Assembly (NCBI RefSeq): GCF_000315625.1
Contig: NW_005434662.1
Location: 83,252-147,251, forward strand
From: Guillardia theta CCMP2712
Taxonomy: Eukaryota; Cryptophyceae; Pyrenomonadales; Geminigeraceae
Direction of reading: 5' to 3'
DNA length: 64,000 nucleotides
Shown here: in pieces, positions 10,860 through 23,567 of the stretch
How positions within the stretch are numbered: the stretch's first letter is position 1
How the letters are laid out: every line of letters starts with the position of its first letter
Position numbers and translations under genes: made by a program
Notes under the pieces: model-generated
What the model was told of the DNA's origin: nothing
The model's database searches: none
What the model saw: only the letters and a program-made list of their open reading frames with translations

Positions 10860-11251
10860 GTCTTGAAGGAGGAGAAGCGAAGCAGCATGCTGCTTCACTC
10901 CTGCCATGACGGTGATGGCGCTATGGGAAGGGAGGGGGCAGCAGACTCTTGCTTGGCCGGGACAGACTCTCCCCGAATGGCCTCTCTGTAATTTCATGTT
11001 TCTCTGTCAACAGCCCTTGGTGCAGATGATGCGCAAAAACAAAATTCTCTAGTCTTCAAGATAATCAAAAAGTTATGAATCCAAATTGTTCGAGGATCTC
11101 GTTATCTTCGCTTGTCTACTGTACAGTATAGTGAGGTTGAGGAAGTTAAGTTTCATCTATTCCAGCCTCATGTCCTGCTAGTCATCCACAGTTAAACCCT
11201 GTCAGCTCTCCTGACTCTCCAACACAGCACAACAGGTTCAATCGACAGCAA

Positions 11252-12593
11252 TCAAAATGCAGACCGGAAGGTCGTGTAGGTAATCATCAGTCCATGAACT
11301 TGATTCGCCCTCCTACACTTTTCGTCAGCCCTTGTGAACATAACACTGCACGCCTCATCTTCACCTGCGCGTTGCTCGTTCCGCGTACACTTGCCGCGAT
11401 CGGGGGGTTCTAGCAAGGACGCGGACATGAGGGAGAGGACAACGGATGGACAAGTAGCAAGAAAGAGCCTCGGAAGCAAAATCACCTGCTGCTGTGGCTG
11501 CTGGCTGTGATGGTTGTGGTTGTGGTTTTGGTTTTGGTTAGGCTGGTTGTTCTTGGGAGGAAGAGTGACGATGATGGTGTGTTGAGGGGATACTTGGCTG
11601 GGAACTTCAAAGAAGAAGGAGGAGCCGTCGGGTGCGAGGGCCTACGACACACGGTAAGAGGAGAAGGCAGCCGCTGCGGCTCTGACCTGCAGCCGCTGCC
11701 CAGGTTTGGCATCTGGTGGGATCACAACTGACAGTTGACCACCCGCCATGCTCTCAGCGCTCTGCTGCTGCTCCGGCAGCATCACGAAGATGGTTCCGCC
11801 CGCTGTTGCTCCCGTAAGTTCGCTGATTTGATCGGGAGGAGGAGCATGCCTACTGCTGCGTTGGGCACGTAGCACTTGAACTTCATCCCGTTGGGGGCAA
11901 AGCCCTGGTGACTTGAGCATGAGTGGGGGAGAAGAGGAAGGAGAAGAGGGAGAGGAAGGCAGGCTGGAGAGAGATCTCGAGGGAGGGAGACTGGCAGGGC
12001 GAGGAAGGGGAGGGAACGGGAGGAGTTGGAAGGAGGGGAGAGTGTAAGGAGGGAGCGACGCGATAGATGGATCCGTGAGGAGCAGAGGTCACCTGGATCT
12101 CTTGGCCAGCTATGACACCTTCAGGGACCTTCACCTGCCCGAAGAAGCTGAGATGCAAGCGGGCGAGGAGCAAGACCGGGAGCAGGAGCGCAAGAAGGAG
12201 CAGGAGAATTACATTTCACCTGGATCAATCTCCTCTGCTGCTGGAGCGCTTGAGGGATCTCAACTTGGATCAGCCCGCCTGGTCCAACACCAGCAGGCAC
12301 CTGAGGCAAGATGAGAATGGAGAAGCGGGTACGTTCCTCCCTCACTTGAAACGCAAAGTTGAATCCCTCAGGACTGGTCGCCTGCCCACCCGCTCTCACC
12401 ATTTCCTCGACGATAGACTATACCTCACCTGCATCGTTTGGCCGGGCACTGCGCCCTCTGGTATGCTCACGATCACATGCTGCTTCCCGTCCTGCCAAAG
12501 TGTGTCAGCACAAGGCATCTGCAGAGATAGAGAGTCAGACTGCTGAAGCGGTGGATCCTGCGGTTGCTCCTTGACCCTCCTCCTGTAGGGCAT
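11252..12593 (-). CDS. Modular repeat protein with V-P-x-G-x-x-P-G-Q motifs
   Basis: This minus-strand gene carries tandem short beta-like repeats of the form V-x-V-P-x-G-x-x-P-G-Q-x-x-Q: VSIPEGAVPGQTMQ, VPAGVGPGGLIQVEIP, VKVPEGVIAGQEIQ, VVIPPDAKPGQRLQ. Exons: ...-12429, 12381-12346, 12300-12220, 12134-12093, 11904 to 11854 (or a slightly earlier donor), about 11800-11687, and 11641-11252. Nearly every repeat ends in CAG/CAA followed at once by a phase-0 intron. Similar repeats are familiar from many algal and protist proteins of unknown role. The C-terminus turns into an Asn/Gln/His-rich tract (PKNNQPNQNQNHNHNHH) with a final open stretch to 11252. The start at 12593 is tentative; a polyproline-coding stretch at 12851-12669 could be an upstream exon. 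Function unknown. Confidence 0.6.
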
Positions 12594-12735
12594 TGGGTCT
12601 GATCCTTGATGGCATCTCGCTATTGCCTTCACCCCAATCTGATACCATCAAGCATGCACAGAGCAAGATCAGCTTGTGGGAAGCGGAGCAGGAGTAGGAG
12701 GATCAGGGAGGAAAGGATGATCAGCAGGATCAGGA

Positions 12736-12803
12736 TCAGGAGGAGGAGGAGGAGGAGGAGGAGGAGGAGGAGGAGGAGGAGGTGGTGGTGGTGGTGGTGG
12801 TGG
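12736..12803. repeat. (GGA)n-(GGT)n trinucleotide repeat
   Basis: About 15 GGA units run directly into about 8 GGT units. On the minus strand this reads as polyproline and may be part of a first exon of the repeat-protein gene starting near 12851. Otherwise it is a non-coding microsatellite. Confidence 0.85.
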
Positions 12804-12939
12804 ATCAGGAGGAGGAGGAAGAGGAGTTCTGTAGACGAGGAGGATCACCATGGCTGGAGGTGTGCGCTGCGAGGTCTGCCATTGAATTAAATCGGCTTGA
12901 TCCGAATCAATTCTATTGCTGCCCACCCGTTCAATTTAA

Positions 12940-13140
12940 TATCAACCCCACAAATGTAGGGGTGTGAAGTGTGTCTGGTGAGAAGTGGGTAGGTAGATGT
13001 TTAGAATACCCCTATTGGAGGGGATATTATGAGTATGTCATGAGGGGTGCTATCATTGGAGGGTGGGTACAAAAATTTATATGATTCATGTTGATAGGGT
13101 GGGTATCGGTTGAAGAGGGTGGGGTAGGGACTGCGAATGC
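12940..13140 (+). other. Short G-run segment, G-rich on + strand
   Basis: GTAGGGGTGTG, GGAGGGTGGGTA and GGGTGGGGTAGGG words are packed in about 200 bp, 560 bp before the LEO1 start. The remaining 13141-13703 stretch has no supported gene. Confidence 0.55.
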
Positions 13141-13703
13141 AGAGGGCGGGCTAACCATGAACACGGGAGGAAGAGAGTAGAGGGAGGAGGTGGAGGAGAG
13201 GAGGAGGAAACGATGAAATGAGATGAGAAAAGGAGGAGAGGGAGAGATCGAAAGGTTAGATCACATGAGCGAACGGAGAATGTCCAGGAGGAAGGGAGAA
13301 TACAATAAGAAGAGGCAGGGCTGTTGAACAAGATTGTGGAAACATTGATGCGAAGAAGATTGATGCTCGATAAAGATAAACGGGATTACACCAACGAGAA
13401 GCTGAACGAGAATGGAAATTCATGAATGGATCTACGAGTCGTGTGGAAAAGGGAAGTTATAAGTCATCAATCGAAATGGATGAGAGTTCTTAGACTGGCA
13501 ATATTTATGTTGAATTAGACGAACATTAATCCTAGCGTTGTACCGTGCCATGGCATTTCCATACAGCCGTCACACGATGGAAGATATCAGGAAGGGCAGG
13601 TCTGCAAGGGAGCTAGGGACTTCATCGTGTTTGCTTTTCATGTTTACAAGAGAAGGAGACGGGGATGAAGATGAGTATGACCTGCGTCACAGTATAGGCA
13701 TCC

Positions 13704-16700
13704 ATGACCAGCTCATCGTCCGACAGCGAAGACGAGGTATGTTTGGCTGCAAGAGCTCGTGCACTTGGAGTGAAAATGGTGGCAGGCCAAGGACACCAAG
13801 CAATCGCCAACTGGTAGTATTTCTATCCTCATACTTGGTCATATGCATCGTTGTAACGATCTTGTTTTGCTGCAATTCTTTCTGCTTCTTTGCACTACCT
13901 GGTCACTCAAGAAGAGGTATGCCCGCCAGGTCCAGCGCAGAGACGTCTGACCATGATCAACTTCAGGCGCCTCGTCCCACATCAGGAGGAAAAACGCTCA
14001 GCAAAGGTGAGAACAGTGAGCTTTGACTTCCTGCTCGTGAGCTCACCTTGTTCTTCCTCGACAGAGGGGCAGAGACCGGCCGTGGTGAGCGAGCGAGAGG
14101 TCAGAGAGACGCAGGGCTGATGCGATGGAGCAGGAGAACGACAGCTCGTCCGACAGCAATGATGACGATGAAGAGAGCAAGCCAACAAGTGAGATGATGG
14201 TGATTCTTGTATCTCTCTGACTGACAGCTGTGTTCTCCGTCCTCCCTCGAGCAGAGAGGAAAGTTGCTGAGTCGTCTGAATCGGAAGCGGAAGATTCTGG
14301 AAAAGCGGGCAAAGATAGCCATGCTGACGACTCGCGGGATGCGGCATCGAACGAGGACGAGCGGCAAGATGGTCGAACTGGATTGAGCAGCGAATCAGAA
14401 TCTGAAGACGATGGAGGAAAGAAGGATGAAGAGGCTGAGAGGCAAGGCATGACCACCAAGAGCTCGAAATCAGATCGACACAAGCTCAGCGATGATGAAA
14501 GCGACCATGAGGAAATGAAACGCTCGGAGAGGTGACCCCTCCAAATTTGATGCTGCCGATGCGTTCCCTCCCCTCCCTTGTTTCAAGCATCTCTATTATA
14601 CTGAGAACGGATTCTCTCAGGGCCAATGACGATGACGCTGGAAAGGCGTCTGAGGCCTCCAAGGGACATTACGGTCGTTCGGGCCTCAGCGATTCTGATT
14701 CTGATGAGGAGGAGGTGAGCGCGAGACTTGATTGGAACTGGTGAGGCAGCTGCGACCTGACGGATGAAACAGGCGAAAGGGAAGGGAGACGTGGAGATGG
14801 GGGAACGGGGTGAGCGATTAAGGTGAGGAGGTTGTCAGGCTGACAGACCGGCAGCGAAAGTCAGCATGAAAGATGTGTTCGGTAACGGTGCGCAACCGAA
14901 TTATTGATCACCCTCTACCCTTCTTGACTTGGCAGCAGATGAGTCGGATGAGGAGGAGGAATCTTCGAACAAGGTCCTCCCCCCTCCTCCTCCCTCCTCC
15001 TCGTTATCCTCCTTCTCCTCCTCCTCCTCGTCCTTCTCTTCGTTATCCTCCTCGTCGTCGCCCTTCTCCGGCTCTTCCTCCTGCTCCTCGCCTCGTCGAG
15101 TCTCTCTGTCTCTTGTCTGATTCGCACCTGGGCAGATGAAGGGGCAGCGAGTGATGCTGAACAAGGAGACGGGAAAGCTGGAGCGCGGGCCAACGGTGAG
15201 GACGGAGGAGGAGGAGGACGAGGGGAGAGCAGAATGTTGCTCATAGTGACTCAGGTTGATGCTCCCGAGCATGCCATGAGGAACATGGGAGACTCGATGA
15301 GAGAGGTCTAGTCTGTCCTCTCCCTCGCCTGTGCTCTTACCGCAAACCCTTGCTTCAGTCGTCTAGCGCTCTTCCTTCCCTGCGAGACCTTCACGCGACG
15401 ATGCCTGGTAGTACTTTGGCCGTTGGGTGACTGACTGAAGGAGCTCGCAGAACTTCCTCGCCCTGATGACGGGGCTGTCTTGTACTACATGAGGGTCTCC
15501 AAGCATCTCCAGTTTGAGGTCTCTCGCCCGCCCCTCCCCCCCCCCCTGAAGCTGCTGCAGCCATACGCGTTCGGCTCCGTCGAGTCAGAGGAAGTGAGGA
15601 TCAGGGAGAGGAAGGACAACGTCAGGTTAGATGAGAGCCTATCTCCTTGCGCTTTCCTGTCTGTTCCAACTTTGTCATCCGCATCCTCTTGCTTTCCCTC
15701 CTCCGCTTCTCCTGCCTCTTCTGATTTTCTTTGTGCAGCGAAAACATGGTGAGGTGGCGGAGTGTCGCATCCGATGGCGACGAGAAACGGGAGGCAGCGA
15801 AGGTGACACTTGTCGCTCCCAACTGTTGCTCACGGCTTGCAGGAGTCAAACGCGCGATTCGTACAATGGTCGGATGGTTCCCTGACGCTTCATGGTAGGC
15901 ACGAAGAATAAGATGCCATAGAGACGAGAATGATGAGATGGTGATGGTGATGGTGACGATGATGATGTGAGATAATTATGATGATGATAGAGATGATTCA
16001 GATGATAGAGCATGGAATGCCGTAAAAGTCGATGATGAGAATGCGAACGACAGTGGTTAGAATATTTTCGCTGACATTTCCGATCAGTCGGAGAGACTGT
16101 CTTGCAAGTGAAGAAGGAGCCGTTGAAACAAGTTGGTCTAGTTCGGAACATTTTTGCGCACCTGACAACAACCGGTAGAATATGCATCACCTCTTTGTCA
16201 AGCACGAAGCTGCTCGAGAAACAGAAACAGACGAGCGACTTGCCATCGGTGAGGAGCGCAGGATCGAGGAGGAGGAGGAGGAGGAGGAGGAGACAAAGGT
16301 TGTGATGCTTTGCTTGCAGTCGAGGCTCACGGAGTGATGCAAAATCGACTTGTCTGCGTTCCGTTTACCAAATCAGCGGCAACGAAACAGGTGAAAGAGG
16401 AGGAAGGAGGAATCGAGAAACGAGGGCGTGGAGGATGAAGGAGAGAGGGAGAGGAAGAACGACGGAAGCTGATCAGCTGGTGTTGTGTACAGATCTTTCG
16501 CAGTCTTTCCAAGATGGCGAACGTGAAGGTTGGGAGGCGTCAAGGGAGAGAAGACGTAGTTGACTACGAGGTTTTAGGTCGACAAGTCGGACCTCTTGAT
16601 CAAGAAGCAGGTGAGAGCAGGTTGCTTGGCCCTCGTGCAGTCCTGAGACTTATGGCAGATCGACGAGAACGAGCAGAAAGCTCTGCTCGGGCAGAAGGAG

Positions 16701-17423
16701 ACGATGCGTATCCGCCAGCAGGTGAGCTCGAGCTCTTTTCTGCTACCTCCTTGTGACCTGTGACTGCAGTCGAGGAGAGAAGGCCTGAACCGACGGTCCC
16801 CCCTCCCCCCCCCCTCCCTCCTCCTTACTGTTATCCCCAGACGCGGAGCGAACGCGGAGATGACTGAAGAGTTCCTGGAGTCCGAGGACGTGGGAGGTGA
16901 CGCCCTGCCTCTGTGCTAGGAGGAGCAGAGCTCTCATCGCTTCGCAGGAATGGTCCGCGCGTTCCGAAGCAACAAGAGGAAGGCAACGAACCCGGAGGTG
17001 CGCGAAGAGGACGAGGAGGAGCAGGAGGAGAGGAAGACAGATAGCTGAATTGTTGTTTTTCAGGCGCTACAGCGTGCGAAAGCTAGCTCGAGCAAGCGAG
17101 CTCGCTCGGATTCTGAATCAGAGGTAACGGCAGCTGCGGCTGCAGCCGCCAGGTAGTGACGAGGATGATTAGGAGAGCATGAGCAGTAGCAGCTCGAGCT
17201 CCAGCGACGGCGCTCGAGGACGCGCCGCCCCCTCCTCTTCCTCCTCCTCCAGCGGTGAGTCTTGCTGTTGCGAGCTGCGACTGTGAACGAAGCGCCATGC
17301 AGACGAGGAGCCGGTAGCAGTGAAGAAGACAAGCGCGTCGGTGAGTGGGAGGAGGAAGATGCGTCAGCCTTGACACGAAGCTCGCAGAAGAAGAGCCTCG
17401 AGGACAGTGAGGATAGCTCTTGA
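13704..17423 (+). CDS. LEO1: PAF1-complex subunit LEO1, 26 exons
   Basis: LEO1 is a nuclear subunit of the PAF1 complex, which travels with RNA polymerase II. Twenty-six exons were joined by hand and every phase closes to 543 residues: 13704-13736, 13967-14006, 14105-14188, 14255-14531, 14621-14714, 14773-14809, 14936-14973, 15136-15195, 15255-15305, 15441-15518, 15561-15625, 15739-15802, 15843-15894, 16088-16131, 16179-16248, 16320-16390, 16493-16522, 16578-16610, 16659-16721, 16770-16795, 16841-16896, 16948-16997, 17064-17123, 17173-17254, 17303-17340, 17388-17423. The N-terminal 210 residues are Ser/Asp/Glu-rich, as in other LEO1 proteins. The conserved core follows: ELAELPRPDDGAVLYYMRVS, ENMVRWRSV, ESNARFVQWSDGSLTLHV, NMHHLFVKHEAA. 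The C-terminus is Ser/Lys/Asp-rich. The third exon's acceptor (14104) has close alternatives. Confidence 0.93.
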
Positions 17424-17914
17424 ACTGCTCCTTCCTCATCAAAGTCGGCGTGTCCTCAACGCCGATCGGTTCCTCCTCCAATCCAGCCTCCCCCCCGCCT
17501 CCTCCCGCCTCCCGCCTCTCCTTCAGCCTTGCTGCTGCTTTCGCGTGGACGCTACAGTCATGCGGCCATTCTACTATAACGCATGGGGGAAGGGAAGGAG
17601 GGCGTCAAGGAGGGTTGAGCGAGGAGCAGCAAGTTGATCCACTCGAGGTTATACGAGGATGAGAGTGGGCAAGAGGGGGGGGGTGCAGAAGAGGTGGAAA
17701 ATGCTCTTGTACTACACAGAGAACCATGTGAGGGGTAGGAAGGAAGAGAAGAGAAGAGAAGAGAGCATCAGGACAGGGCAGGGGAGAGGAGGAGGGTGGA
17801 CGTCACAATTCATCCAGGGGCCTCGAGCTAGTCGGGCTCGACGTTGCTATCCAGTACCTGAGAGGGGAAGAGGAGAGGAGGATCAGTGAAGAGAAGTGAT
17901 AAGGCGAGGAAGGG

Positions 17915-20424
17915 CTACCGGTCTTTAGAGGAGATCTCAGGTGGGAGCGTCAAGATTTTTGAAGTTACCTTCATCCTCATCCTCCTCTTTTCCGCCTGAT
18001 TGTCCGTCACCACCACCAGCCCTTCTCTTCTCTCCCCTCGCTCCTCCCCCCAACCTCCAAAGTACCTCCTCGCTCCTTTTCTCCTCTTTCCCCCTCTTAC
18101 CTCATCCTCATCTCCCCCTTTCTCAAAACATTCCAAGTACCTCCACCTCCTCTCTTCCCCTTTCCTCCTCCTCCCATGATCCTCCCAACGAGTTCACCTC
18201 GAAGTCTCTCCTCGCCTCTTCCACGAACTCGTCGTTGTCGATCCCTCCCCACGTCACATGAAAACTGCAGGTGGAGAATGAGAGGAGCATGAGGTGGAAG
18301 TCTCACCCGAGCATGACGGAGGAAAAGAGCGGGAGGAGGGTGCGGAGAGGATCTCTCGATTCCCTTGGAGCCTCGGCAAGCGACCACATACCGATGAAGC
18401 AGGAGCGAACCGCCTGACACGCACACGCTCACCTCACCCCCAACCCTCGCCGCTCCTCCTTCACCTGCTCCTCCAGCTCTCTTAGCGCGTCCGCGAGATC
18501 GCGAGGGTTCACTGCGATGTAGACCCCCTGCACCCCTAGAGGAGGAGAAGAAACGAGGTTAGGGGCGGGGAAAGAAAGTTGAGGAGGCCAGCGGGGAACG
18601 GAGGGAAGGAGAGAGGACGGGAGCGACAATAGGAGGAGGGAGATGGGGAGACAGGCGGGAAGACAGGAGGGAGAACGGGAGCAGAAGAAGGAGAGGGAGT
18701 GCGAAAGGGCCTGGCAGCATGGAGAGCTGGGAAGCGGAATGCTCGGATTTCACCCTGGGAGAACTTGGAGAGCTGCTCAGGGAGCATGCGAACTTCATCT
18801 GGAGAGGAGCAGTGACTTCAAGCAGAGCAGTCGCGCCGCCTCCCTCACGTCCATGAGCTTGCAAGTAGAAGGTCTGCACGCGAGCGAAGACCGGGAGGTC
18901 GAAGATTAGGTACCTGCCCTTGAAACCCGCTGATAGGAGGAGGAGGCAGAGGCCTGGAGGAACTTCAGCAACGGTCGGAGGAAAGACTCCTCGGGCACAT
19001 CCGTATCCTGCTCCGAACTCCACGATGAGATCTGAATCCTGCCGGCCAAAACGGTAAGAGGACGAGTTATGAGCTCGGAGGAAGAGGAGGGAGACGAGGA
19101 GGAGAAGGAGAAGGACAGGAGGAGGAGAATCGAGTAGTCGGCGTCTCACCTGCCAGAGGTATTTTTCAGCGATCATGTGGAAGAGATAAAGATGAAACGT
19201 CTGATGAACCTGCTCAGCTCACACGGTCAGGTGAAACTACGAGGATAGAGAGAAAGACCAAGTTCGACGAGGTTATGACGCCGCTGGAAGTGCAGAGTGA
19301 GACGGGAAGGAGGGGGTGAGAGATAGATCGACGGAGGGACAAAGAGACATCAGTCAGTCAGTCCTGCCTACCCCAACCATGTCGTTCTTCACCTCTCGTC
19401 CAGCTGGCAGGTCGGGGGGCTACCAACAGGACTCTCAGTGAGGAGCCACTGCCAGACCTGAGCCTGCCGTGAGGGACGGGAGGAGAGGAGAAGGAGAGAG
19501 ACGGACGTCATTCCATGCCGACGAGGACGCAAGGTATGCTACTTCCATCCCAAAGGTGTACGGCCACGAGGAAAACATACCCTAACAGTAGATGAGAAGA
19601 GGAGAGGAGAGGAGAGGAGAGGAGAGGAGAGGAGAGGAGAGGAGAGGGGAGGGGGATTCGGAAAGTGTGTCGACCTGATGGATCCAAGGAGAGACAAGAG
19701 GATCGAGGAAGTTCCTCAAGAGTCTTCAGTCAGTCGCATCGAGATGCAATGCCACCATGAAACACCAGGAGCTGTGCGAGCTGAGGGACATGGCGGCACT
19801 GCCATAGCGAAGCATCAGCGCAAAAGCGCAAGAGGAGCGTTGTTGGATACCTCTGCGAGAAAGAATACCAGAGGTCTGTCGACAACCTCTTCTCCTCCGA
19901 GCCGTCGCTCAAGAAAGCGTAACTGTGACCAGCCTCATCACGAGCCCGCCCCTCTCGTCATACTCGCACGCTTCTCCCGTACGATGGATCTTGAGCACGC
20001 CATCATGAAGCATCTTGGCAAGCACATGGTTGTTGTCTGAAGAGAGCTCTGGTTGAGTCAGCAAACAGGCGACTAGAAACAAACCTGAGAGATCCTGAGC
20101 TTGGAAGAAAAGGTCATCGTCGACCTTAATCCTCAATTGCCTCGCCTCCATAACCTGCAAGATATCAAGGCAAGGGACACACTCTGACAAAGCGTGCAAG
20201 CATAACAGGCGCAAAATCAACCTCTTCGCTGTTGTATTCTCGGTTGCATCTGATGAAGTTGTCTTGGAATTTCTACACAAACAGCTTCAGCGGTTCTTCA
20301 CTGGCAACTTGAGCTCACTCGTAGGAGCTGCTCGTCCACGCTTCCCAGATGATCGAAGAGGCTCTGTTCAGAGAGACGCTGCCTACTGCTGCGAGCTGCC
20401 TCCTCCTCTCCCCAGGAGGAGCAG

Positions 20425-20457
<33 letters not shown>

Positions 20458-20471
20458 TTACCACTCAACAT
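17915..20471 (-). CDS. Secretory-pathway AdoMet-dependent methyltransferase-like protein, 16 exons
   Basis: Sixteen minus-strand exons splice in closing phases to 451 residues: 20471-20319, 20272-20222, 20154-20085, 20048-19970, 19922-19764, 19723-19675, 19581-19523, 19464-19393, 19283-19241, 19209-19150, 19038-18849, 18798-18754, 18535-18465, 18413-18307, 18264-18198, 17995-17915. The N-terminus MLSGK followed by a leucine run is a signal peptide, so the enzyme should enter the ER/Golgi. The AdoMet motif I is IVEFGAGYG. It is followed by KGRYLIFDLPVF with the acidic motif II, preceded by VHQTFHLYLFHMIAEKYLWQ. This matches the layout of putative sugar O-methyltransferases. A loop of about 20 residues after GAGYG may instead be an unspliced 69-nt intron. 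The last exon and C-terminus are less certain. The 491 bp to LEO1 hold no gene. Confidence 0.72.
19597..19648. repeat. (GAGAG)n pentanucleotide repeat in an intron
   Basis: About ten copies of AGAGG sit inside the intron between exons 6 and 7 of the methyltransferase-like gene. Confidence 0.85.
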
Positions 20472-20972
20472 GGCGGACCATGTTTCAATTTCTTTTTACC
20501 TTTTACAGTGGGCATGATCCGTTCCCAATGAAAATACAACACACGGCGACGCCGCGCCAACAAGTTAAATCAAGAAGCGGGGACGAGGGGCAAAGTTGAG
20601 TAATACAGAACCAAGGACAGCTGTCAGGCAGGAATGCAGACAAGAGATGGGGAGGGCAGGAAGAATGCAGGGGCGAGAAGAAATGAAGAGGATGAACATG
20701 CAGTGAAGCAGAGACTGAGATGAGTAAGAGCTGCGACAAACGATTCGAAGGCTTGAAAGAGGGATGAGGTTTGAGGGATGTTGATAGCATCTCCGAATTC
20801 TGAATTGGTAAAATCGGATTTCTATTGCCCGTTGGGCATGCATTGCATTTCAGAGACAATAATGAATGATCGATATTGCTAATTTGGAAGATAATTAAGA
20901 GTGATGTGTATTTTACGGTAACCTAGAAGCAATCTTGACTGTTCTTTGTTCTCTTCAGGCTGGTTGGTTGCT

Positions 20973-23267
<2,295 letters not shown>

Positions 23268-23567
23268 ATGGATGTCGTTGTTTAGACGAGGTCTCTCACG
23301 TATAAGAAAACATTGTCAAATCAGATGTGATTGACTTCCCTTCGACAATGTCACTTCAGTTCTACTCCCCTTCTCTTGACATGTCGCACTTCTAGCACCC
23401 GTACATGATTGTTTCATGCTCATTCCCTGACATGGCTCGAAAGTGCAAGCAGGCATTTGTTCCTGTCAGCGGAAAACAGACAGGCAACGCCTTGCAGGGC
23501 TCTTTACGGAAGTTTTGAGCCCTGTCGGGCAATTAGGCCCGGAGCCAAACTCCATTAGCTCTCAGAA

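Noticed and set aside
14065-14084. Alternative third exon of LEO1 starting after cctcgacag
   Set aside because: It leads to a stop or an intron of about 30 nt; the acceptor at 14104 closes phase with both neighbours.
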